This document shows, piece after piece, positions 1 through 5,940 of a stretch of DNA of 15,111 nucleotides. The notes below the pieces were generated by a model, which had not been told where the DNA came from, ran no database searches, and saw only the letters and a list, made by a program, of their open reading frames with translations. Positions within the stretch are counted from its first letter, which is position 1. The number at the start of each line of letters is the position of its first letter. The translations under genes were made by a program, and so were the position numbers. The DNA is from Candidatus Fermentibacterota bacterium (GTDB lineage: Bacteria > JAFGKV01), in contig JAUXFG010000093.1 of NCBI GenBank assembly GCA_030620115.1, positions 1 through 15,111 on the forward strand, read 5' to 3'.

Positions 1-24
1 AAGCGGAGCGACCGAAGAATCTGG

Positions 25-85
25 GGGAGGGGTTGAATGGGGAAATGCTGGATTGCTGGATTGCGTGAATGGGGGAATGGGGAGA
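25..85. repeat. low-complexity G-rich short direct repeats
   Basis: The first 85 bases hold no convincing gene. They contain short direct repeats: GCTGGATT twice in tandem around 48-63, and GAATGGGG repeated around 35-80. The word AATGGGGGAATG here also occurs in inverted orientation near the right edge of the window (about 15064-15079), which suggests a dispersed non-coding repeat rather than chance. No function is claimed. Confidence 0.35.
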
Positions 86-97
86 ATTTGACAATCT

Positions 98-125
98 TGT
101 AACAGAATGCTGCCCGGTTCGTTAA
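98..125 (+). promoter_or_regulatory. candidate ECF-type promoter of the sigma operon
   Basis: TGTAAC (98-103) and CGTTAA (120-125) are separated by 16 bases. This resembles the general ECF promoter layout (an AAC-containing -35 and a CGT-containing -10). A sigma factor that activates its own operon would fit. A separate TTGACA at 88-93 has no matching -10 at the proper distance. The match rests on few bases and on one site only, so it is tentative. Confidence 0.25.
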
Positions 126-143
126 TACTGGTAGAGATGGCTC

Positions 144-228
144 TAGCCCGCATCTGTCACCAGCTCTCGGCGCCTGTCCTGAGCCTGCCGAAGGGCGAAG
201 CAGCGAAGACGATCGAGGATGCGGGATA
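144..228 (+). repeat. degenerate short copy of the intergenic inverted-repeat element (copy D)
   Basis: The left end TAGCCCGCATC (144-154) and the right end GATGCGGGATA (218-228) are inverted repeats of each other with one mismatch. The left end continues as a diverged form of the terminus seen in copies A-C (CTGTCACCAG against TTCTCACCGG). The interior GATCGAGGA matches the interior of copies B and C, but most of the core is missing. It also contains GTCCTGAGCCTGCCGAAGG (176-194), which resembles a CCTGAGC/GAAGG-type short repeat common in bacterial intergenic DNA. The element ends four bases before the sigma-factor ribosome-binding site, so it would lie in the leader of that mRNA. Confidence 0.4.
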
Positions 229-238
229 ACCGGAGGAG

Positions 239-889
239 ATGGTGGATAGGGACCAAGAGAGGAAACTCGCGAAAGCGGCGGTGAAGGATCCCGAAGCCTT
301 TGGAAGGCTCTATGACGCCCATTTTCCCAAAATCCTCTCATATGCATACCGCCGTTTGGGGATCTTGGCAGACGCCGAAGAAGCAGCGTCGGAAACATTC
401 TTCAAGGCCCTTCGAGGGATAGGGAGGTTCCGTTGGCGTGGTGGAGGATTCCTCCCTTGGCTCTACCGGATTGCCGGAAACGAGGTGGTGAATATCCAAC
501 GGAAACGGGGCAGAGGTGAACAGAACAACCTCGTTGAGATTCTGCCTGCGCCCATCAAGGATGAACTCGAGGAGTCGGAGGTGAAGAGCCATGGCCAGGC
601 GCTTCTGCAAGCACTGGTTGTCTCGCTCTCGCACCTCGAGCAACGGGATCAGGAAATCGTGGCGCTCCGCTATCTCCAGGGAGAGAGTTATTCTCTCATC
701 GCCGAGGCTATAGGGATGAAGGAAGGAACGGTCCGGGTCAAGGCGATGCGGGCACTGCGTAGGCTCGAAGATATGCTTAGAAAGGAGGGGTGGGACCATG
801 GAAGGGCAAGAGATGCTGGATGGGCTGCAGGTCTCTCCGGATCAGGTGCCGAAGTTCCAGGCCTACCTGCGACAGCAACTAGTTTTTGA
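239..889 (+). CDS. ECF-type (sigma-70 family) RNA polymerase sigma factor
   Basis: This is a two-domain sigma factor of ECF size (216 aa; the typical part ends near residue 185). Region 2 lies about residues 22-90 (FGRLYDAHFPKILSYAYRR, then the DAEEAASETFFKAL and PWLYRIAGNEVVNIQRKR segments). Region 4 lies about residues 125-180, with a helix-turn-helix (SLIAEAIGMKEGTVRVKAMRALRRLE). It should direct RNA polymerase to a small regulon. GGAGGAG directly abuts the ATG at 239; the GTG at 242 in the same frame has better spacing and may be the true start. The last 30 or so residues, rich in Gly and Ala, are encoded in the 92-base overlap with the next gene and look unlike any sigma domain. The downstream membrane protein is in the position of an anti-sigma factor. 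The family is clear; the stimulus and regulon are unknown. Confidence 0.9.
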   Translation: MVDRDQERKLAKAAVKDPEAFGRLYDAHFPKILSYAYRRLGILADAEEAASETFFKALRGIGRFRWRGGGFLPWLYRIAGNEVVNIQRKRGRGEQNNLVEILPAPIKDELEESEVKSHGQALLQALVVSLSHLEQRDQEIVALRYLQGESYSLIAEAIGMKEGTVRVKAMRALRRLEDMLRKEGWDHGRARDAGWAAGLSGSGAEVPGLPATATSF

Positions 890-1328
890 GCATCAGCGGC
901 GTCGGCTCCAACGGTCGAAACGCGCGTGGATGTGTACGGCGCTGACTGCGTTCCTGCTTGTCGGGTTTGGTCTGGCTCAGCCAGGTATTCCTCTGCGTGC
1001 TCATTGTGCCCTGTTTCCTCACGGGACAGGGGCTGTCATAAAGCAGCTCGCTTCGCTCCAGGGGAGTTCATCGCCACTGACTGCTTCGCATGTGGATCCC
1101 ACTGCGAGCCCTTTCCCTCGAACCCTTACGGCGAGCCTTGAGCAAGACAGAATGCTGGCGCAGGAGTATGGTGGGCTTGCAGAGCGGTCAAACGAGACCT
1201 TGCCCGAACGGGCGTTTATGGTGAGTACGTTCCCGATATCGGGGGGCAGGGAGATGGAAATCTATACCCCGCTGGCTTCAGATGCGGGACAGAACGTTGC
1301 ATTCGCTTCTCACGGAGGTGTGTGGTAA
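798..1328 (+). CDS. single-pass membrane protein, putative anti-sigma factor
   Basis: I recognise no named family in this 176-residue protein. The N-terminal 43 residues are polar and end in a strongly basic stretch (HQRRRLQRSKR). One hydrophobic segment follows at about 44-61, then a Pro/Ser/Thr-rich tail of about 115 residues. The positive-inside rule places the N-terminus in the cytoplasm and the tail outside. That topology and the position directly after an ECF sigma gene are typical of anti-sigma factors. However, the zinc-binding HxxxCxxC motif of ZAS-type anti-sigma factors is absent, and I see no RseA-like signature. GGAGGGG (784-790) gives a good 7-base spacing to the ATG. The start lies inside the sigma gene (92-base overlap) and the stop overlaps the next start (TAATG), so the three genes are probably translationally coupled. 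Confidence 0.65.
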   Translation: MEGQEMLDGLQVSPDQVPKFQAYLRQQLVFEHQRRRLQRSKRAWMCTALTAFLLVGFGLAQPGIPLRAHCALFPHGTGAVIKQLASLQGSSSPLTASHVDPTASPFPRTLTASLEQDRMLAQEYGGLAERSNETLPERAFMVSTFPISGGREMEIYTPLASDAGQNVAFASHGGVW

Positions 1329-2299
1329 TGAATCGGATTTTTTTCCCGACCGTGGCGGTACTTCTTCTGCTGCATGGGACAGTCATGGCAGGTTCTGGGG
1401 GATTCCTTGGTGTACGGCTTCAGGCTCTTGACGAGGAAATCGCCGAGCAACTCGATTACCAGGGCAGAGGGGTCTATGTCATGGGGGTGGTGGGTGAGAG
1501 CCCTGCGGAGAAGGCAGGGATCAAAGACAAAGATGTTATCGTTGAGTTTGACGGGGACAAGGTCGTCGGCCCCGGGCATCTGAAAGATCTTCTTGGGTAT
1601 TCGTCCCCTGGGGACAAGGTCAAAGTCAAAGTGTGGCGCGACAACAAGACCAAGACCATGACCGTGGAGCTTGCGGAAGCAAAGAGTCAATTTGATTTTG
1701 CCAAAAATCTTGCCAAGCACAAGGTAATGGTCATAAAAGGCGAACCCAGGGCATGGCTGGGAATAAAACTTCAGGATCTCAGTGGGCAGTTGGCCGAGCA
1801 CTTCGGTGTCGAAAAAGGGATTCTGATCTCAGAGGTCTTCGACGACAGCCCGGCGGCAAAGGCCGACATCGCGGCCGGCGATGTGATCACGAAGATCGAT
1901 GAGGAGATGGTGGAGGATCCCTTTGATCTGACCAATTATTTGTCGGAGGTGGAACCAGGCAGCAAAGTCCGTGTGACCATCATCAGATCAGGCAAGGAGA
2001 TGACCAGCGAGGTCGAGCTGGGGGAGACGCCGGAGGAATACCGTTCCAAGGGTCCCCACATATTCCAGTGGACCGGGAAGGGTGATGATGACAGCCAACA
2101 TTTGCTGGAACGGCTCAAGTTCCCCGATCTTCATCTTCCGGATTTCTCTAGGATCGAAATCCAATTGGATGATGAGATGGAGGCTCTGAGTGAGGAGCTG
2201 AAGGAACTCAAAGATCTGAAGCTGGAGCTCAAGGCCGAGATGGACGAACTCCGGGAGGAGATGAGGGAGCTCAAGAAGGAGTTGACGAAGGCGGAGTAG
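1328..2299 (+). CDS. secreted double-PDZ protein with C-terminal coiled coil, no protease domain
   Basis: This 323-residue protein has a signal peptide (MNRIFFPTVAVLLLLHGTVMA, probable cleavage after residue 21). Two PDZ domains follow: about 26-115 (starting GFLGVRLQ, with GVVGESPAEKAGIKDKDVIV) and about 141-232 (AWLGIKLQ, with DDSPAAKADIAAGDVI). A charged Glu/Lys/Leu-rich coiled coil spans about 281-322. The PDZ domains resemble those of HtrA/Deg proteases, but there is no trypsin-like domain and no room for one, so the protein should bind exposed C-termini or hydrophobic tails without cutting. ATG 1328 is preferred over the in-frame GTG at 1322 because GGAGG at 1314-1318 is 9 bases upstream of it. 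It overlaps the stop of the preceding gene. As third gene of a sigma/anti-sigma-like operon it may sense misfolded envelope proteins or modulate the membrane partner; that role is inference. Confidence 0.85.
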   Translation: MNRIFFPTVAVLLLLHGTVMAGSGGFLGVRLQALDEEIAEQLDYQGRGVYVMGVVGESPAEKAGIKDKDVIVEFDGDKVVGPGHLKDLLGYSSPGDKVKVKVWRDNKTKTMTVELAEAKSQFDFAKNLAKHKVMVIKGEPRAWLGIKLQDLSGQLAEHFGVEKGILISEVFDDSPAAKADIAAGDVITKIDEEMVEDPFDLTNYLSEVEPGSKVRVTIIRSGKEMTSEVELGETPEEYRSKGPHIFQWTGKGDDDSQHLLERLKFPDLHLPDFSRIEIQLDDEMEALSEELKELKDLKLELKAEMDELREEMRELKKELTKAE

Positions 2300-2325
2300 T
2301 CCTCAGGACAAAACCAAACTGAGAC

Positions 2326-2363
2326 AACGGGGGATACCGGACAAACGGTGTCCCCCGTTTTTT
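2326..2363 (+). terminator. strong rho-independent terminator
   Basis: The arms AACGGGGGATACCG (2326-2339) and CGGTGTCCCCCGTT (2346-2359) form a 14-bp stem with a single G-T pair and a 6-base loop. The stem runs into TTTTTT (2358-2363). It lies 27 bases after the PDZ gene stop and should end the sigma operon transcript. Confidence 0.93.
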
Positions 2364-2386
2364 CTCATTGCCAGAAATGGATGGCA

Positions 2387-2570
2387 TAGCCCGGGCCTCT
2401 CACCGGCTTTCGTCGCGAAGCGGTGTAGTTGGCTGTGGCTGCAAGGCTTGCGACCGAGGACCCTGCAGGCGTATCCCCTGCGATACGTCGAGGAGTCCGA
2501 AGGAGCGTAACGCAGCAGGCAGGGCCAAATGCGACGCTGTAGCAGATGGCCGGTGAGAAGTGCGGGCATA
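2387..2570 (+). repeat. intergenic inverted-repeat element, copy A (184 bp)
   Basis: The left terminus TAGCCCGGGCCTCTCACCGG (2387-2406) pairs imperfectly with the right terminus CCGGTGAGAAGTGCGGGCATA-type end (2550-2570). The core shares long identical blocks with copy C, for example GGCTGTGGCTGCAAGGCTTG (2431-2450) and GAGTCCGAAGGAGCGTAACG (2493-2512). Internal hairpins are visible: CGTATC/GATACG (2470-2475 and 2482-2487) and GCAAG/CTTGC around 2441-2451. There is no transposase and no substitution pattern of a protein gene. The element lies just after the sigma-operon terminator and about 130 bases before the Yip1-like gene. The remaining sequence 2571-2717 shows no feature I can support. 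Confidence 0.85.
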
Positions 2571-2717
2571 GGGTTGAAAAATGAAAAAGTGGCCATTGCT
2601 GTGGGGTATCGTGTATCTTGGCAAGAAGGGTATTGTGTGCGGGCTCGTCCCGGTGTCTTTTCGCATTGTCCGGCGCGCCGAGCTATGCACCAACAGATAC
2701 AATGGAGGGAATCTGTG

Positions 2718-3251
2718 ATGAGCGACTATCTGGATCGAATGATCCGCGCAGCAAAGCTTGACGCCAACCTTTACGAGGAAGTGGAAGCTGATAAGGATGC
2801 CATGACCCAGGCCATGGGTGTGGTGATTCTTTCGAGCATTGCCGCAGGTCTCGGAGGATTCGGTGGAACCAGTCTCGGTGGGCTTATCGGTGGTGCTTTC
2901 TTCGCGCTCCTTGGTTGGCTCTTCTGGTCCATAGTGCTCTACTTCGTGGGTACGAGGCTGATGCCTGAGGAGGGGAGGACCGAGGCGGACTATGGGCAGC
3001 TCTTGAGGACCATTGGTTTTGCAAGTTCTCCTGGGTTGCTTAGAATATTGGGCATCATCTCTCCGCTCAGGGGCGTGGTGATGTTGGTCACGATGTTTTG
3101 GGTGCTCGCCGCCATGGTGGTGGCGGTCCGCCAGGCGCTTGACTACTCTTCCACGGGCCGGGCGGCCATTGTGTGTATAATAGGTTTCGTCGCCGCCATG
3201 CTGGCTTCATTGCTCTTGGCGGCCCCCTTCCTCTGTGCCGCCGCGGCATGA
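2718..3251 (+). CDS. Yip1-family-like integral membrane protein
   Basis: This is a 177-residue protein with a short polar N-terminus (MSDYLDRMIRAAKLDANLYEE) followed by about five hydrophobic segments, near residues 31-48, 54-78, 101-118, 121-136 and 150-172. The N-terminal helix leading into a Gly-rich first membrane segment and the SIVLYFVGTRLM segment followed by a short loop resemble bacterial Yip1-domain proteins, whose function is mostly unknown. The open frame extends upstream to 2529 through repeat A, but ATG 2718 is the supported start: GGAGGG (2704-2709) lies 8 bases before it and the upstream translation is repeat-derived. It precedes the symporter by 46 bases and may be co-transcribed with it. 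The family call is by pattern only. Confidence 0.75.
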   Translation: MSDYLDRMIRAAKLDANLYEEVEADKDAMTQAMGVVILSSIAAGLGGFGGTSLGGLIGGAFFALLGWLFWSIVLYFVGTRLMPEEGRTEADYGQLLRTIGFASSPGLLRILGIISPLRGVVMLVTMFWVLAAMVVAVRQALDYSSTGRAAIVCIIGFVAAMLASLLLAAPFLCAAAA

Positions 3252-3297
3252 GGCCAACCTGATACCGGCTCCCTAGTGAGGAAGTAGGCACACTCAT

Positions 3298-4707
3298 ATG
3301 CAATCGCCATCAATCATTGACGCCATCGGTCAGGCGAACGAAACCATCAACAGTATCGTCTGGGGACCATATGTTCTGCTCCCTCTTATTGTGGGGGTTG
3401 GAATCTATCTGACTCTTCGCACAGAGTTCATACAGTTCGCCAAGTTTTGGCTCATGCTCAAGGAGACTGCGGGCAAGATATTCAAGCGGGGACCCGCGGC
3501 TGAGGGTGACATCACGCCATTTCAGGCGCTTAGTGTTGCTATGGGAGGCACGGTTGGGGTCGGCAATATTGCCGGCGTTGCCATGGCGATTTCCCTGGGC
3601 GGCCCTGGCGCCGTGTTTTGGATGTGGCTGTCGGGACTGGTGGGGATGGCCACGAAATTTGCGGAAGTTGTCTTGGGGCAGCACTACCGCGTACGGGAGA
3701 AGGGTGGCCCCATGATGGGCGGCCCCATGACCTACATCAGCCGTGGCATGGGGCCAAAGTGGAGATGGCTCGCCGTCATTTTCTGCGTTTTTGGAGCTCT
3801 GGCGGCTTTTGGCATCGGGAATATGGTTCAAGCCAATGCGGTGGCCGAAGGCCTCGGGCATTTTGGTGTTCCCACCTGGCTATCGGGGTTGCTCATCATC
3901 CTTGTCGTCGGGGTCGTCACTATCGGCGGGATACGGTGGATCGCCAATGTGGCCATGTTCTGTGTTCCCGCCATGGTCACGCTCTACATGCTTGGGTCAT
4001 TGGCCGTGATAGTCGTCTACTTCGAGCACATTCCCGCGGCGTTGGGCCTCATCTTCAAGTATGCATTCACGCCCATGGCGGGCTTTGGCGGAATTCTCGG
4101 GACCGCGGTGCGCCATGGGATAGCGAAAGGTGTTTTCTCTAATGAGGCAGGGCTCGGCAGCGCGCCCATGGCGCATGCCACTGCAAAGACAGATCACCCG
4201 GCGCGACAGGGTCTGTGGGGTATCTTCGAGGTCTTTGTAGATACCATTGTCATGTGCACGGCAACCGCATTTGTGATTCTCTTGACCGGTGTGTGGGAAG
4301 GGAGTGATGTGGCGGGGGCTACATTGGTTATGGAGGGATTCACCCGGTTATTCGCTTTGGGCTTTGCTCCGGCACTGGCAAAGACATTGGGGTATGGCCT
4401 GGTGACGCTGAGCATGATTCTGACCGCGTACGATACCAATCTGGCGTGGTGCTTCTATGGTGAAACGTGTGCTTCGTTCCTGTTCGGACACGGCAAGGCG
4501 ACCCGTATGACCTATCGGATCGTCTGGCTCCCCATAACCCTGGTTGGAGCGATCGGGGGGCTGCGGCTTATCTGGGCCGTTGCCGATACGCTCAATGGCC
4601 TCATGGCCTTCCCGAATCTTGTTGCCCTTGTGGTTCTGGGAGGAATGGTTGCCGCGCTCGCACGAGGTTTCTTGCGCGGCGAGAAGTACCAACCGCCGGT
4701 ATTCTGA
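3298..4707 (+). CDS. sodium:alanine/amino-acid symporter (AGCS family)
   Basis: This is a 469-residue multi-spanning transporter of normal family length. Strong AGCS signatures are present: GGTVGVGNIAGVAMAISLGG (83-102) followed by PGAVFWMWLSGLVGMATKFAE, then GPMTYISRGMG (142-152), and later KGVFSNEAGLGSAPMAHA (277-294) with the KTDHPARQGLWGIFEVFVDT continuation. Known members import alanine or glycine with Na+ (or sometimes H+) across the cytoplasmic membrane; the substrate cannot be decided here. GAGGAAG at 3278-3284 is the nearest ribosome-binding candidate, with a long spacer of 13 bases. Proteolysis-related genes follow, so a link to use of peptide-derived amino acids is possible but not shown. 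No damage is seen in the reading frame. Confidence 0.95.
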   Translation: MQSPSIIDAIGQANETINSIVWGPYVLLPLIVGVGIYLTLRTEFIQFAKFWLMLKETAGKIFKRGPAAEGDITPFQALSVAMGGTVGVGNIAGVAMAISLGGPGAVFWMWLSGLVGMATKFAEVVLGQHYRVREKGGPMMGGPMTYISRGMGPKWRWLAVIFCVFGALAAFGIGNMVQANAVAEGLGHFGVPTWLSGLLIILVVGVVTIGGIRWIANVAMFCVPAMVTLYMLGSLAVIVVYFEHIPAALGLIFKYAFTPMAGFGGILGTAVRHGIAKGVFSNEAGLGSAPMAHATAKTDHPARQGLWGIFEVFVDTIVMCTATAFVILLTGVWEGSDVAGATLVMEGFTRLFALGFAPALAKTLGYGLVTLSMILTAYDTNLAWCFYGETCASFLFGHGKATRMTYRIVWLPITLVGAIGGLRLIWAVADTLNGLMAFPNLVALVVLGGMVAALARGFLRGEKYQPPVF

Positions 4708-4771
4708 CTCTCCTATGACGCCACCAGTGACCCTCTTGGTTGCGAGGCGGGCAAAAGAACGCAGGTGAGGC

Positions 4772-5014
4772 ATGTTTCCTATACGTGACACGGTTCCGAG
4801 CCAGAACCCGGCCATTGCCACGAAGCTCATAATCGGTCTCAACTTCCTGGTTTTTGGGATTCAATTGACCATGTCGCCAGAGACGCTCAAGCAGTTCATC
4901 TATCTCTTCGGCGTGGTGCTCCATTGGCTGTTTTTGTCGCGAAGGAGAGCGAGGAGAGCATTGCATAAGGACGAGTTCGGATGGGAGGGTGCGTGGCGAT
5001 GGAGGTATCGATGA
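4772..5014 (+). pseudogene. rhomboid-family serine protease with large internal deletion
   Basis: The first 49 residues match the typical start of bacterial rhomboid proteases (MFPIRDTVPSQNP, then the first membrane helix IIGLNFLVFGIQLT, then FIYLFGVV). The frame then runs straight into LHWLFLSRRRARRALHKDEF, a basic tail that looks like the cytoplasmic end following the last rhomboid helix. The whole catalytic core is missing: no GxSG serine loop, no HxxxN motif and no catalytic histidine. The product would be 80 aa against roughly 220-260 for the family. The frame stays open across the junction near 4919, as expected for an in-frame deletion between two similar FGVV-type coding stretches, or for an assembly collapse. 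AGGTGAGG (4763-4770) precedes the ATG. It can have no protease activity as written. Confidence 0.7.
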
Positions 5015-5096
5015 AAGCACGATGGGAATCAATGGTCGCTATGAATCTGTTGAGACTCGGAGCCCGTTTCCGCATATCGCTCGTGGGAGGTTGATG

Positions 5097-5919
5097 ATGA
5101 GTATCACTGGTCTTTTCTGGGTCTTCCTCATCTTGGTTGCGGTGCATCCATTGATCAGGCAGCGCATGCTTGAAGCCTCGAGGAAGAAGCTGATCGCCAA
5201 GATCGAGAGGGAACGGGGTTCTCGGGTTGTCACGCTGATTCACCGGCAGGAAACCATGAATCTGTTGGGGTTTCCGATTCTGCGGCACATAGACGTGAAC
5301 GACTCAGAAGAGGTCATCAGGGCCATCCATATGACTGATCCGGAAGGTTCCCCTGGACATCGTGCTCCACACGCCAGGGGGTCTTGTACTGGCATCGACG
5401 CAGATTGCGCGCGCCATCAACAAGCATAAAGGCAAGATCACCGTGTTTGTCCCGCACTATGCCATGTCTGGGGGAACGCTCGTCGCCTTAGCTGCGGACG
5501 AGATCGTCATGTGTGAACACGCGGTATTGGGCCCCGTGGATCCCCAGATAGGCAGGTATCCCGCCGCCTCTCTGCGCGAGGTCGTCAAGCGGAAGCCCGT
5601 GGACAAGATCGATGATGAGACACTGATCCTTGCGGATCAAGCGGAGAAGGCCGTTGCCCAGGTCAAGGCAACGGTGAAGGATCTTCTCATCGACAACATG
5701 ATCGAGGAGAGGGCCGAGGAAGTGGCGGCTGTTTTGACGGAGGGGAACTGGACCCACGACTATCCTATCACCATTGAGCATGCCAGGGAACTCGTAGGTC
5801 TGTCCGTGAGCTCGGAGATGCCCGAGGAATTCTTGCAGCTCCTGAGCCTCTATCCACAGCCAATCCGGAAGCAGCCCACGGTTGAGTACCTCCCCACGCC
5901 GCACAAGAGCACCAAGTAG
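5097..5919 (+). pseudogene. SDH-type (ClpP-fold) membrane-anchored serine protease, frameshifted
   Basis: The N-terminal part (frame from 5097; GGGAGG at 5085-5090 fits, while the ATG at 5094 is too close) has a membrane anchor, SITGLFWVFLILVAV. A basic linker follows, then GSRVVTLIHRQETMNLLGFP and IDVNDSEEVIRAIHMTDPE. The match then continues in the next frame from 5347: VPLDIVLHTPGGLVLASTQI, FVPHYAMSGGTLVALAADEI and VLGPVDPQIG. The joined protein is about 273 aa and fits the SDH_sah family of Clp-fold proteases; the Ser of AMSGG (about Ser124) is the expected nucleophile. One extra base in the GG at 5346-5347 explains the shift: removing it gives the family-like string MTDPEVPLDIVLHTPGG. 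Without correction the first frame stops at 5429. It could be a true mutation, a sequencing or assembly error or, less likely, recoding. The stop lies 18 bases from the end of the convergent cyclase gene. Confidence 0.8.
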
Positions 5920-5920
5920 A

Positions 5921-5940
5921 CCGGTGAGAAGTTCGGGCTA
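5921..5940 (+). repeat. solo terminus of the intergenic inverted-repeat element
   Basis: CCGGTGAGAAGTTCGGGCTA differs by one base from the right terminus of copy B (10109-10128). No core or left terminus is nearby. It begins one base after the protease stop codon, and its final CTA, read on the - strand, is the TAG stop of the cyclase gene. It thus fills the whole gap between two convergent genes. Confidence 0.75.

Noticed and set aside
88-93. TTGACA as a housekeeping -35 box
   Set aside because: No TATAAT-like sequence lies 16-18 bases downstream; the nearest (TAATAC, about 124) is too far.
2698-2703. TACAAT as a -10 box for the Yip1-like gene
   Set aside because: It abuts the ribosome-binding site and has no -35 at the right distance.
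2529-2717. N-terminal extension of the Yip1-like protein
   Set aside because: The extra 63 codons begin inside repeat copy A, and a good ribosome-binding site precedes the ATG at 2718.
3310-3861. A 183-codon open frame on the - strand
   Set aside because: It lies opposite the symporter gene, which carries strong family motifs throughout.
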